Shown: positions 33,044 through 45,779, counted from the stretch's first letter. The stretch: DNA of 64,000 nucleotides from Azadirachta indica (GCA_022749755.1 CM040449.1:14790363-14854362); one strand, 5' to 3'. Numbers and translations are program-made. Notes: generated from the letters alone by a model not told the origin.

Positions 33044-34221
33044 TGTTGACCTTGAGGTCACACGAATCCGGATTTTGATGATTACAAAATACACCGTCCT
33101 ATCCGAGAAGAGGAAAAGAAAATCAAGTTCAAATTGAAGTATCAAGATACAAGTGCGGTAACTTTTTATATTTTCATAAATTTAGACTTGTATTTAATTG
33201 TGTATGTTGATTTTGTGAAGTTCAAGATTCCTTCTAAATTTATTTTATTAGATTAAAACTTAAGTTTTTAATGTCTTCGATTCAACTAATCTTAAAAAGT
33301 TCAAAACCTGAAATTTGGATTAAAGTGCAAAGTTTTTAAACCCTCGAAGTGGACTAAAATACAATATTTTCAAAATTGCCAGAAAATCGGTTCAGAGAAA
33401 TTTGGTCCAATAAAACCGGTTCAAACCGAGCCAGTGGCAAAATATAAGGTTTTTGGGTCGGTCGACCAAACCGAACCAGTTGATCAACCGAACCGAACCA
33501 ATCGGTCAACTGAATCCTGCAAATCGGTCACCAACTTCTTGGTTTTTAAACACTACTTTTTGTCACCTTCCTAATCGACCGAATTGAGACCCTTGATCAA
33601 CCGACTTGCATGAAAATTTGAATTTTTGAGTCCCTAATGACTAGTTTTCTAAACTATTATAAATTAGGGATTTCAAACTCCTTTTTCAAGTTTTATAGAA
33701 TCATTTTAGAGCTACATATGTTATAACAACATCAAGCAACATCATTTTGAGCTACAAATCATCATATACATGCTAGGATCTCCAAGAGCTTTCGTTTTCA
33801 TCATCTTCGATTAAGGAGATCAATTTTGTAAGTGTATATTTCAATTGTATTTCTATTTTTATTGTAAGAAAGTCAAAGAGGAGGGTCTTTCACTAGATTA
33901 AGAGATTGTGAGTATTTGGAGTGAGCTAAACCTTATAAGGGTTATAGAATATTGAACACCATATTGTAAAATTGTGAAGTTTTGTGGAATCAAGGCTTGG
34001 TGATAGTAAATACTAAAAAGAGAATCTTGAAAGAGTGGATGCAGGCGGTTGTTGCTGAACCACTATAAATTTGTGTGTTTGCTTCTCTACACTTTAAACT
34101 CCTTTACTTGTATTTGTATTGTTGGAGTTGATTGTTTGGAATTTTATTGGAGATATTATTAGAAACTCAATTCATCCCATACCCCCACACCACCCTTCTT
34201 GGGTTGCTTATTATCATTTCA
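33044..34221 (+). repeat. 3' LTR of element 2
   Basis: 1178 bp from TGTTGACC to TTATCATTTCA, followed by the ATCAC duplication. It is similar to the 5' LTR along its whole length, with many substitutions and short indels; the GGTCGACCGAACC-like array is at 33390-33600. Confidence 0.93.
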
Positions 34222-34226
34222 ATCAC

Positions 34227-35789
34227 ATCATGCTCCATTAACCATCCACACATAAAAGTGTTTTTTTTTTTTTGGGAAGGAACATAATTTATGCTTAATC
34301 CAAATTCAGTAATACGTTATAAGGAATTCAAGTCCCACTAAACATACACAAATAAAAATAATATGTATAATTTTATACTGTGTTGCATTATAATATAAAA
34401 GATTGGAAAAGTCAAAATTATAATATGATGCGTAAGTAAATTGTATAAAGTCATGTTGAATGTTACTTTTAAATTAGTTGTTTAAATGGGTGTTAATAAA
34501 AGGAAAATAAAATCTAATCATTAATATTTGTCAAAAAGTTAATTTTGTTAACATATTATCACAATCAAAGGCTGAACACATGGATGTTGAGAAATAAAAG
34601 ATAAAAAATTAGTGTGATAACTGATAAGTGTTGTTATTCATTTTAGTTTTACACGCAGAGGCCAACAAATTTGCTATAGTTTTCACACATGTAGCTTTGC
34701 AAGTAAATTTTAGCAGGCTTCAGATGGACAAAGTAAATTCATAGATCTAGATAACAATATTGACAAACAGGTAATAATTTATTGCAAGACATAAAGAACA
34801 ATAAAATTTAAAATAGTAACAAAGTTTATGAAAGAATTAATAATAAAGTTTTTAGAAAGTGAATATATATTATAATATATGCGTATAAAACAAATGACAT
34901 ATAAAATATAATATTAGAATATGTCAAAAATTACTTTATCTTACTGGGAATCATTGAGTTATAACCCAATTTTGTAGATAAAAATATAATTATAAATTAT
35001 TATGTTGACGAACATTGTTTTGCCATTATAACAAATTTTAACCTAACATTTCACACTTTATTTCGTTCTCTCTCTCTCTCTCTATATATATATATTCTAT
35101 TATTTTCCTTTTTCAAAAAAACCAATCATAATCAGTAACGAGTTTTGACAAATAATTTGTTGGTTATAGAATATCAATTCATTACTTGTTAAACAGTTCT
35201 CAATAAATTAACAATTAAAAAGTAAATTACTTATTCTACTTACAAATTAAGTCTTCATTCATTGATCCCTGACATTTAATTTAAGCTGCCGAGAAAGAAA
35301 AAAGAGTTTCACGTAAGCTTTTTTGAAAAAACACTTTTTATCTATGACCATGAGATTGATAGACAAACTTATACAAAGATTGTAAACAACAATAAGCAAA
35401 TAGGTGACAATCTTTTAATCAATAAATATTAATTTTTTATAACATTTAGATCCCTTATTCTTTGTAATTTTATAAAAAATAAATATAAAACAAAATAAAT
35501 ACTCCACTCTGGTATGTAAATATATTTAATTATTTAAATTACTTTGCATAGACACATTTTAGATTGATAAGGACAAAAAGATTAATTTTCAACCAAACTA
35601 GAATATAAATGGTACAACTAATTTAACCCTTCGGAGCTTACATAGTTACATTGCTAGAAGATTCCATCACTGTAGACGAGTGATCTAAATATAAGAATAT
35701 AAACTAGCTAAACAACTAAGTTTTCTCGTTAATACGGATTTGATATATATATATATATATATATATTAAGTGATATCAAATTAATTATA
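34227..35789. other. intergenic, no gene recognised
   Basis: AT-rich. Short CT and AT microsatellites lie at 35066-35095 and an (AT)n run at 35742-35766. A short frame near 34652-34740 slightly resembles the end of a LINE-type RNase H but is too short to call. Confidence 0.45.
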
Positions 35790-36086
35790 GACCATGCAAA
35801 TGTCAGAATCCGAGACCCAGTCTATGGCTGTGCCGGAGTGATTTTCCATCTACAGAAGGAAGTTATTGAGATACAAGCGCAGCTAGCAAAGTTGCAGGCC
35901 CAGTTGGTCACCATGCAAATCCAACGAAGTAATTGAATCTCGAAAATTTGCATAGAAACGGTGAAGGCTCAAGAACCGACAGGCGTCTTGCAGCAGCAGT
36001 AGCAACCACAACTGCTCGACACATGCTGTTTTCTGAAAAGTGATTTCCGCTCAAGTTTGGGAATGGACAGAATGAAAAATGAATGA
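35790..36086 (+). pseudogene. LOB-domain (LBD class I) exon 2 fragment
   Basis: The frame from 35790 reads ANVRIRDPVYGCAGVIFHLQ and then QAQLAKLQAQLVTMQIQ. This is the GAS-to-leucine-zipper end of the LOB DNA-binding domain of plant LBD transcription factors, which in class I proteins starts a second exon. The sequence before it ends in TTAATTATAG, a plausible 3' splice site. The tail keeps the LBD1/LBD11-like order (ICIETVKAQEP, LQQQ, DTCCFL) but has in-frame stops after QRSN and after LQQQ. The first exon, with the CX2CX6CX3C zinc motif, is not found, so this is a broken fragment. Confidence 0.75.
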
Positions 36087-38669
36087 AAAATTTTACTTTA
36101 ATCATTACCACCATACAATTTCGTTAATGTATAAATCATATATAAAATTGTAGATTTTAATCCCAGTGATATCCCATTAAAGTAAAAATTCATAATTAGC
36201 AAAATATAAGTCAAATATAGAGGAGGTTACATTTTAAAATCAATCTTAATTATTTAAGTTCATGTATTATACATATCCACACACACATGTATATTATTAT
36301 AACATATCACTGCAACAAACAATGTCATTTTAATCCTTGTAGCAAACGACATTGTTTTCTCTTTCAATAATTAATTAAAGTCCATTTTTACGACAACATC
36401 TTTAGTGATGCCAAAAAATTCGTTACTAAAACCACCTTTTAGTAAGAAATTTTCATTATAAAAAACATGAAAAAAAATTACTAAATAATTCCTATCTTTG
36501 GGTATGACATTTCAATCGCCATATTATATTATTAATATTATTGTTAATGTAATAACTTTGTTATTACTAAAATTTTTTATTTGTTACCTTTTTATATTTA
36601 TATTCATTTTATTTATTTTTTATATATTATTTGAAATGTGATACCTTTCAAATTGTACTTATTAATATTGATGCAAAATTACTAATAGTTAATTATTAAA
36701 TTAAGTACTATAATAATCATACTCTTATTAACATTATTAGTACAAATTTTTTACATTAATGTAACATAACATTTATACTATTTAAATTAAAATTAGTAAT
36801 AAAATAATTTATGACATTTTTGAAGTAATTAACTAAATTGTAATACTTATTGAAGTAAAAATAATCTATGGGTCTTTATATTATGATAAATAAAAATAAT
36901 TATATTATAAATTTATTTATAATAAACAAGTTCCTAATGAAAGACAGTTAATTTATTAAATATAAGGATCTAAGTATTATATTGTTATGGTGTTTAACAA
37001 AATATGATATTTTTTAAACGTATAGGGATTGTAATGTTAATAATCTATATACACATATAAGTTACAACCATAAACCTAACTCTTCTGTTTTCGATTTTCT
37101 AGTACCACTTGCTCTCATCAAAACCCCATATTAGATTAATATGTATCTATTTATTTATTTATTTGATGAATTAAAGATATTAAAAATATACTATTCTTAT
37201 AAATAAGAAAAGAATCAGATTAATAATTTTTTGTACAAGATAATTTAGCAATAAAAATAAATTTAATATTTGACTAACAAATAATTAACCAAATGCAGTT
37301 ATTGGCGACGAAATATTTATCATCGCCAATCATATCGTACATAGCTAATATAGCATCTCAATTTTATTGAAATTAAAGTATAATATGTATATTTAGAAAA
37401 TGATTAAAAATTATTTTCTTTTTCTTATAAGTACTAATTTGACCAAGATATGAAACGAAAAGATTCAAAGTACCAATTATACTTATATCATTCATTGGAT
37501 TACTCTTAAAGATGCTTCGAATGATTGATAAGTTACTTCAATTTTGGACCTAACTCTAGTTTTAAAAAATTCTCAGCTTTCAATTTCATTCATTTAATAT
37601 TTCATGCTAATTTAAATTGATCAATAGTCAATAATAATTTTCTTTTGAAACATTTGCAATAACCAATGACAGACCATTGTATAGCAACTTATATTTATGT
37701 TATCAATATATATCTCCAATGTTGTAAAACATGTATGCCCTAAGAAAGTAAATAAAATATTGGAGAAAATCAAATGAATGATGATATCTATGTAAATAAA
37801 CAAAAAGGATTGAAAATAGTTGATGGTTAATTTTCTATATCCCACTTTACTCATATGGACATTAGAAAATGTTGGTACGTATAACAGTAGGTTGTTAGCC
37901 CATAAAAAATATCCTATATAATGCTCCAACTTCTCCTCCCCCCTTGAACTTAAAAAGAAAAAAAAGAAGCTAAATCATTATTAAGCTTTTTTTTTAAATA
38001 TTTATTAGGTTAAGTTTTGATACATTGACAAATTATTTATTCTAATATTAAAATTAGCTACCATAATTTAAAGATTTGTTCTAGTATTATCTCAGTCATT
38101 TAAGTTGTGACTCCACCTCAAGCAATCCAAGTTAGGATCTGCGGTGGCTCGAAGGAGGAGGCAAAATTTTGGTATTGGTTGCTCCTTTTGTCGCTTTTTA
38201 TTAGTTGGCAATAATCATGTCAGCCTATTTTGATTTATTTTTCAAGAATAATGTTTTTTTCTTTATGGTTAAAAGCCAGCCACGTCATCTTAGTCTTGTT
38301 CAACTTGTCTTTTTAATTAAAAAAATGAAATAAAATCTAAGGATTATAGATTTTTAATTTAAAATATAAGTATGTCTTCAACTTTTTGAAAGATAAAGTC
38401 ATTTTGATGTTGTCTTCGTTTTTCTTAACAAATGCAAGTTTGACTTCAATTAAATAAATGACATGAAAATTTTCCCAAGAAATCATTTTATGATTATGCA
38501 CGTGCCCCACTTTTTTGACTCGTGTTGTGCTATCCTTCACGTTTTTCTCTTCCTCTCATTTCTTTTTTTGATTAAGGGGAAAGCGACACTTTTATCTCTC
38601 TCTCTCTCTTTTTAAACAAAGTATTTCCTCTTCTAATGTACAAGAAACTATTATATATGTATTTGATAA
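36087..38669. other. intergenic, possible decayed DNA transposon
   Basis: No gene recognised. Between 36390 and 36450 and again at 37300-37325 there are short motifs such as TTCGTTACTAAAA and TTGGCGACGAAA-N10-TCGCCAA, typical of the inner ends of CACTA-like elements. A hairpin is possible at 37303-37327. No termini could be set. Confidence 0.4.
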
Positions 38670-38817
38670 TATATCTAATTATATAATATATTAGAGATCT
38701 TATTGATGATAACCATATAAAAATAAAAAGCCATCATCCTAAACACTCTCCCAAGTCCCACCTCCCTTCTAATTTTTTTTTCTTTTTCTCTTATAGCTGT
38801 CCCCTTCACAACCTCTC

Positions 38818-38881
<64 letters not shown>

Positions 38882-40290
38882 CAACTCCCCTTTTGTTTTT
38901 CTCTCAACACTCATTTTATTGTTCCTACTTATGAGTGAAATTAATAGGTATCATGTGTTTAATTACTTAAATTTGATATTATTTATTTAATTATTTAGTT
39001 ATTTATTATTATTTTTGTTTATTTATTATTCTAGGTAGATTTTAATATTGTTTAATTAATTAAGTAATTATTATAGTGGGATCAGTGAGCAATTCAATTT
39101 TAATGATATGTTAAATAAGGTTATGACCTAATAGTTGTATTTTAAGTAAATATTAAGAATGCATGTTGTCACTAATTAAATGATGTAATCATATATGTAG
39201 GGCCCTTTAACTCAATTAATGCTTTATTAAGTTTAATGAAGCAAAAGATATGTAACGAATTATATAATGCATTATTTAGTATTTAATTTATTCAAATATG
39301 ATCTAACTTTGTACTTCAATTTTGTTAAAGTTGAAAGGAAAAAAAATTTTTGTAATTCTATATGTAAAAATTTTTCAATTCCTTGTTAATATTAAAATTA
39401 TTTTAATATTTGAAAATGAATTGGAGGAAAATAGGTTTAAGAGAGAGAAAGTAAATTTTAAGAGAAAAAATCAAGATTCAACCCTAAATTTATGAGTTTC
39501 TCCTAATTGAACTTCGATCGGGTGGACTTCACCTTAAAACTGGTTAGATCGTTATCAATATTCTTTCAGTCAATTTAATTATTTGCAACATTTCTAGTAA
39601 GGCGATAAAACTTCATGTTTATTTGTGGTGTATCTATTAATATTATAAAATATTTTAAATCTTAATGATATTGTAGTGTATTCTATAATTTTAACTTCTT
39701 CACAAGTACACGTATCCACATATTTTGTTAGTAATTTTTAACAGATAGATAATAGGATATTTTGATTGGTTCAATTTTTTATATTCATATGATTCCATAT
39801 CATTTGAGTGTACTAAATTTTTATTTTAAATTTTCCATTTTCTTCTTAGAAAAGGAGTATTTGGTCCAGATATTATATAAGACAAATATGTCACTTGAGT
39901 TTGATTTTGTTTTGCTACTTTGCTATTTTTGGTCTTTATATGCCTGTTAATTATTGTGAGCATGATCCATTCTTCAAGAGGTAATAATAATTTACATATT
40001 ATATATTACTTGGATTATTTTTAAAATTTATTTAGTTTTTTTATTATCACTAAAGTTAATTTTCTATTTTTTAATTTACTCATTTTATTTAATATTTTAC
40101 AGTTTGAGAAAAAAATGTTCACTTGAGAAGAAACCGATGACCTATTCATGTACCACTATTTTTGGACTTCTTCCTTTTATAAGCTAGTGCAAGTACGTTC
40201 TTAATTTTAATTTATGTTTTTGCAGTGATTAAAAAAATAAAATGAAAAGTTATGCTTTTCATTTATTACCAAATTCACTCATTGCTCACC
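38670..40290 (+). repeat. dispersed unit, copy A (most complete)
   Basis: About 1.6 kb. Its first part (38670-39360) matches 51115-51850 and its second part (39385-40290) matches 48601-49480. Shared blocks include GTGGGATCARTRARCAATTC, CAATTAATGCNTTATTAARTT, ATAGGATATTTTGATTGGTT and CAAATATGTCAYTTGAGTTT. It has a transcribed look (CT-rich leader, GAAATTAATAG|GTATCA donor-like site) but no conserved reading frame. I cannot say whether it is a mobile element or the non-coding part of a duplicated gene. Confidence 0.75.
38821..38879 (+). repeat. (CT)29 microsatellite
   Basis: A pure CT run of 59 bp inside copy A of the dispersed unit. The corresponding place in copy C (about 51215-51235) only has CCTCTTCCTCTCTAATG, so the expansion is private to copy A. 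The Glu/Arg-repeat frame on the minus strand is an artefact of it. Confidence 0.95.
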
Positions 40291-41220
40291 TCTTATTTTC
40301 ACTATTCTTTACTTGCTTTCTGCTTTATTTCTTTATATATGTATATCACCTAATTTTACACAACTTTTTATGTTAATTTTTAATAATTAAATTTATACAT
40401 TTTTAAGTGTTAAAATTAATTTAATATATATAATCAATCATCATTAATATATTTTAATTAATGCATATATAGATATAATCTTAACTATTCAACAAAAAAT
40501 AATACAATAATATGTAAATGATGAAATAATTAATATGGTGATAAAATTTTTTATACATACATATACTAAACTTCACTACAAAATTAATATTTAATTCAAA
40601 TTACTTATAAAATGTCACTTGAACTCCACCAAATTTAAGTTCTAATTTTACTCTAATTAGATAAAAAAAGAGATTGTATATTTTTATTTTAGACTTAAAT
40701 TATTATGAACAAATTATTAATATTTAAAAAGCGCGAATACAATATTTTTTATATATATCCCAAGTTATACATTTATAATTTTGTACATTTATAATCTTGG
40801 ATGTGTGTGTCTACTCTCATATAAGGAACTCTTGATATTACTTCAATTAATATTAAGATAAAGTTTAATATATTTATGCATATTAATTAAACTCAGATTA
40901 ATGTTTATATATCTTATACAAGTCAATATTAAAATTGAACTTTATATCATCTCTTGTATATATTTTATTATTAAATCAATCCTTTATATTATTATTTAAA
41001 AGCATTTTTACTATTAATTAACATTCTATAAAGGAGCCGACAGCAAATATAAAAATATTATCACAAAGTATAATATTTTTAGCTAATCGAAATGTGGGGT
41101 AAGATTAAAGTTTGCCTCAAGGCTTTTATTTATATGATTAAATCAAATTCAAATCAATGTTAATATCTTAAACTTATTTTATGGGATAGAAGGAGTCTTT
41201 TCTAAAATAAAAGATATGGG
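40291..41220. other. intergenic, no gene recognised
   Basis: Very AT-rich, nothing coding. A CACTACAAAATTA stretch at 40574 looks like a CACTA terminus, but no matching partner or target duplication was found. Confidence 0.4.
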
Positions 41221-41411
41221 ATGACAATATTTTTGTCCCTAAACATTAAATAAATAACAAACGGTTAACTATTTTCTCAATTTTAACATTTCAGTCCCTG
41301 AAGCAAAAGACTGTAGGAAGATTATAGCTAATAGGGACTAAATTGTAAATATTAATAAGATGATATTTTTTTGTTATTCTATTAAAGTTTAGGAATCAAA
41401 ATTTTATTATT
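41221..41411. mobile_element. small foldback (MITE-like) element
   Basis: The left part (TTTTTGTCCCTAAACATTAA ... TTTCAGTCCCTGAAG) is the imperfect reverse complement of the right part (AATAGGGACTAAATTG ... AAAGTTTAGGAATCAAAATT), so about 190 bp fold into one hairpin. No target duplication could be fixed. Confidence 0.6.
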
Positions 41412-41933
41412 CTATTAAGATATGTAATTAATTAAAATTTTTAAATAGGTATATAAAAACTTTCTAGACCATTATGAACTTTGGGCAATTCTAGAATATT
41501 ATCAACTTTGGGCAACTCTTAAGACTTACATTGACAACACAAGAAGTCCTTTTTTGAGTTGCTTCTAATTTGGTCAAATTAGTAGACATTTGATTATTAA
41601 TTAATAATATTTTATGTTATTTGGTTCAAGAATTAGCCAAGTCAAAAACATTAGGGTTGGGGGTTATGATTGCTCAATAGGTTTGGAATGAATTATAAAT
41701 ATAATTTTTAATATAAAATGTCTTTTATTTATAAAAAGTAAACAAATAATGGTTATTTTAAGTTAAAGGGTAATAATTTTTAAACATAATCATTATGTAA
41801 AAATATTTTAATTATTTTGCATTGTCAGTTTTTTTCTGTCAATTGTAAGGGAAAGAAGAAATCAGAAACATAAAATGAAGGTGTTGGTACAATTCGAAAA
41901 GTTGTAAGGATCTCACCCACCGATCACAACGCA
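41412..41933. other. intergenic upstream of the ERF pseudogene
   Basis: AT-rich. No clear TATA box at the expected distance from 41934 was identified. Confidence 0.35.
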
Positions 41934-42615
41934 ATGGACTCCTCCAACGACGAAGATGGAAAGTTCTTTGAGTGACAGAGGCTGAAACGCTATGTGAATA
42001 AAGTATGCATCGAACTCACTCCTAGTAAGAATAGTAACACTGCTGCCCTCACTAGTAACAGGAAGAGAATCACAACAGATGTTTCAGTATGTCGACTGCC
42101 AATTAAAAAGTTTCGTGGCATACAGCAACGGCCTTGGGGTAGATGGGCTACTAAGATTATACATAAGAGAATACAGCTATGGCTTGGAACTTATGATATA
42201 GCTAAAGAAGCTAGAAGAGTTTACGACAATACAGCTATTAAGCTTAGAGCTCCTAATACTGTAACAAACTTCTCAACTCCGCCTGTTAAAGAAATCAAGA
42301 AAAAATAGCAAGACCAAGGAATCCAAATAAATCAATAATACGGGGTGACAAGTCTAACAATTTTTTAACTTCAACTTTTGTTCTCAATTTTTGGACTCAT
42401 TCCAGCAAAGAAATGAAAAAAGAAAAGACATTAATGAAACCTGATGATAAACCAATAACAATAGTTCAAGAGTTTCAAAGAGAGATAACAAATTTATCAT
42501 TCGATGTTTTGGACGATTGTTTGTCTCTAGACATTCTATTTCTCGAAGCGCATTTTGGCAACATTCCGACTCCAAACTTGTTGTTTTTGGATGGCAACAC
42601 CAATTTTCTAAGATA
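41934..42615 (+). pseudogene. AP2/ERF transcription factor pseudogene (CRF/ERF118-like)
   Basis: From ATG 41934 the frame reads MDSSNDEDGKFFE and meets a TGA at 41973-41975, then stays open to 42308. The AP2 DNA-binding domain lies at about 42111-42272: FRGIQQRPWGRWATKI, then LWLGTYDIAKEARRVYDNTA and a C-terminal TNF. Compared with the family consensus it has lost about two residues and the Glu of the AEIRD element. The RKR-x-TTDVSV stretch before it resembles the CRF/ERF118 group. Downstream, in another frame (42413-42615), LDDCLSLDILFLEAHFG resembles the acidic C-terminal activation part of these proteins. A frameshift and stops between the halves show it is dead. Confidence 0.8.
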
Positions 42616-43400
42616 ATATTTAATGGAGTACGAAGAGTTGTTAATTAATAATACTATCAGAGTTATATTTGAATTAGAATTTGGTTCATTTGTAATTAAT
42701 TCTCCATGGTCATGAACTATCAGCCTATGCTTTGTTGCATTTTGTACTTTTCTAGTTCTTTAACTTAGTCCAAGCTAATTTTTCACAAGTTTAGTTTATT
42801 ATATTGATTTGCATTCATGTTAATGAAATTTTATCCTAATAATGCTAGCTCACAAGTTGTAGTTAGTTTTATGCGAGGTTTAGATTTGAAGTTTATATCA
42901 TAAGTAAGGATCTAAACAAACCATTGCTTGATCAAAGAGAATTTTAATCGTTATGGAATTGATTTGGTAAGTTCTGCAAACAAATTCATTGAAGTTGTCT
43001 TACTTTTTTGTTTCATATTTTATTAGATAGTTAATTAGTATATAAAATATTTTTCAAACATTATGCTTTTATAGGAATTGCCATCGAACCAATTATTCAA
43101 GTAATTCAGAACATCCTAGCAAGAACTTTCATAGAATATACTGAAGTGCAATTAAAGAATTTTTGTCCAGAGAAGCTTAGAGAGAGGTTGGTAAAAACAC
43201 ACAATTCATAATTTCTTCAAATCTATTATTAACATTCTAAGGTGGAGATAATAGAGTAATTGCCTATAACATAAGAAAGTAAAAAAAGGAAAGATTTCTT
43301 TTGTCAGAAAAAGTTAAAGGATTTCTTGAAATTTTGAAGATTTTAAGTTAAAAAGTCAATCAAGATTTATTATTATACAGCTAAGATTTATTATTATATT
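42616..43400. other. intergenic, one unassigned exon-like stretch
   Basis: At 43077-43187 an open stretch is preceded by a pyrimidine-rich TTTTATAG and followed by GAGAG|GTTGGT, so it looks like an internal exon (with IQNILARTFIEYTEVQLK). I do not recognise it. Otherwise nothing. Confidence 0.35.
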
Positions 43401-43414
43401 TCTTTTGTCCAAAT

Positions 43415-43552
43415 AAATCAATTTTGTCATTTAATCTTAAATTGTAAAAATTTCAAATCAAAGATGTAAATCAAGATTTATTTGCACATGTTCGAGAATT
43501 TGATTTTTTTTTTTTTGCTATACTTTAAAAAATCAATTTTGTCATTTAATCT
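43415..43552. repeat. 24-bp exact direct repeat
   Basis: The 24-bp sequence from 43415 to 43438 recurs exactly at 43529-43552, 114 bp apart. Its core is CAATTTTGTCATTTAATCTT. A short ATTTATTATTATA duplication is found nearby at 43360-43400. Confidence 0.7.
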
Positions 43553-44807
43553 TGAACATCCATGTTAGCATCTTGGATTCTTCTTGTTAATTTTGTTAAT
43601 GAGCAAGGGACGGTTCAGATGCAACTAGAAGGTTTACTAAAATTGGCAGAATAGTCTTAATAATTGGTCTTTCAAAAGACCTTAACAAAAAGGATAAAAG
43701 TAAGAAAGAGAAATAAATTAGAAGGGTAGAATTTGAAGATGGCTTCAATCAAGAAGAAGAAACCATACCTTTCATTTTCCTGTCTTTAACGAGTAAAGCT
43801 ATGAAAAGTGTTTAATATGTCAGTCTCTTTTCTCTTGTGGGAACTGAAGCATTATTGTCCGATTGTTTGCCAGATCAACCAATATTTACTACATATATCA
43901 AAAGAAAAAACATTGCTACTATGTTGTTTCGCTGCTACCTTTGCCTCACATCACAGCAAAGAATTGCGCATACAGCAAATTTGGCACACTACTTTGTTGC
44001 TTTTGGCTTGCCAATTTATCTCCATTTGGCTACTAGTTGCAGTTTCTTTTTCTATTTTATCTATTTGACAACACTGGTTGTATGTTTTTGCGAGATGGTT
44101 TGCTATTATTTTTGTATTATACTTGTTTTGCTGTGGTTTTTTGGTTGTTTTTTTTCGTTTAAAGGCCTTTTGGTTGAAAGTTTTTGTTGTTTTGTTGATA
44201 CTGCCAGTTTCTGTTTATTAGCTTTCTGAATTATGCAAATTTGATTTGTCTTTTCTCCTTATAATTCACTTGATAAGTTAGGTCTCATAAGCTGTAATTT
44301 TTGTGCAGTTTTTCCAATTTTTTGTTTCTTATTCATACATATTTTTATATACTAAAACTGTTAAGCCTATTAGCTTTCTTCATTTTGTACTTTTCTTTTT
44401 AATCTTTTCAATATATATTATTACTCTAGGCTTTTGCCAATCTATTTAAAAAAAAGGACAATCTCACAAAAATTCTAAATTAATTAGCTGCAATGTTAAA
44501 TTAATACATGCAATGAATTAAAATAATTTATTCTATCATATTTATAGCTTAAAATATAAATATTAATTGAATGATTGTTTTTATTTGTAATGTTTCAATG
44601 TACATGCAGGAATTAGTAATTTGACATTATACTATATTTATATAAATTATATATATAAATCCAATATATATGCATTTATTGTTCAAAGTCTACCAATATA
44701 ACATTGGGCAAATTAGCAACATATTAAAAATGAAAGTAAGGTTACTGTTTAAGGACCGGTCCAATATCATGAACAGTATCCCTTATTTACTGTTCACTAG
44801 CTTTATG
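43553..44807. other. intergenic, no gene recognised
   Basis: Overlapping open frames at 43808-44229 are T-rich and end in low-complexity hydrophobic sequence. Neither shows a known domain, so I leave them uncalled. The sequence has the character of an intron or 3' UTR on the plus strand. Confidence 0.4.
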
Positions 44808-45752
44808 TATATATGGCAAATGACATAGGAACCTTCATTTTATTGTCTGATTGTCATCTACATTCTTAATTCGAAAATAATTATCAAATATACCCTTATT
44901 GTTAAATTTTCTGTTAAAATTAATTGTTGAGTCTATATTAACTGTTTAATGATAAAAATATTCTTATGACTTTTATTTGACCAATATAATGAAATAAATA
45001 TTTTTTTAATTTTGTTAGTTAAATAAATTAGTTATATATAAAAATAATTTAATTTCAATTAACACATAAAAGTTTAATTTATTTCAATTTTTTTGTTTTT
45101 GGTTTTAAAGTATTTATCTTTTTTATTTTTTATTTTTTCTCTAATCATTAATTGAAGTTCACTAAGTGACAAGAAAATTAGTCAAATAATATAAAAAGAA
45201 TTAAAAACAATGATATTATTATGTCTAATATTTTCAACATATACTTTATTTTTTTCAACAAATACCATTATTTTTAATTATATTTATTTCATTTGACTTT
45301 TTTTTAATACTTAGTGAATTTATGATTATTATTTGTTAATATATTATTGCTATTTTAATTATAGATTAGGGTAAAAATTTAAAGAAATTTGAATAAAAAT
45401 GTAGAAACTTTTAAATTCAAAAATCAAAAAAGAAAAGTGAAAATTTTAAAATAAAAAGTAAAGAGGAGGAAAATAAATTAAACTTTTATTTTTTTTAATT
45501 GAAATTAAATTATCTTCATGTAATTAATTTATTTATATAAAAAATTAATTAAAAATTATTAAAAAAAAGTATTTATGTCATTATATTGGTCAAATAAAAG
45601 TTAGAAGGGTATTTTTGTCATTAAAGTAATCAACATTAAGTCAATGGTTAATTTTAACGAAAAGAGTGTATTTAACAATTATTTACAGAGTGGGGGTGTA
45701 AATGTCATTCAAGCAATAAATTGGAGTCCATATGTCATTTGTCCTATATATA
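44808..45752. mobile_element. long foldback element, ~945 bp
   Basis: The left end (TGGCAAATGACATAGGA near 44814) and the right end (TATGTCATTTGTCCTA near 45730) are reverse complements, and the match continues inwards with few gaps. Examples are TTTATTTGACCAATATAATG at 44968 against its complement at 45575-45600, and CACTAAGTG at 45160 against CACTTAGT-like sequence at 45309. Nearly the whole element therefore folds into one hairpin centred near 45240. It has no coding sequence. The right end abuts an (AT)n run at 45744-45769, so the target duplication is obscured. Most likely a MITE with very long arms. Confidence 0.8.
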
Positions 45753-45779
45753 TATATATATATATATATTTGGAGGTTT

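Larger units (their letters stand above)
26044..34221 (+). mobile_element. Sirevirus-type Ty1-copia retrotransposon (element 2), full length
   Basis: A complete-length element of 8178 bp flanked by a perfect 5-bp target-site duplication ATCAC (26039-26043 and 34222-34226). Its order is LTR, Met-tRNA primer site, gag with coiled coil, protease remnant, reverse transcriptase, RNase H, an extra ORF after pol, polypurine tracts and LTR. Copia order, an extra envelope-like ORF, a coiled-coil-rich gag tail and repeated polypurine tracts are recognised traits of the Sirevirus (SIRE1/Maximus) lineage. The integrase is absent and all genes carry stops or frameshifts. About two dozen differences in the first ~260 bp of the two LTRs show an old insertion. 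Confidence 0.93.

Noticed and set aside
34652..34740. End of a LINE-type RNase H domain (EANKFA-like text)
   Set aside because: About 25 residues without the catalytic motifs; too short to separate from chance.
38675..38914. Glu/Arg-repeat protein on the minus strand
   Set aside because: It is only the translation of the (CT)29 microsatellite.
43808..44229. Two overlapping plus-strand genes of 86 and 130 codons
   Set aside because: T-rich composition, hydrophobic low-complexity ends, no domain, no upstream promoter; more like intron or UTR sequence.
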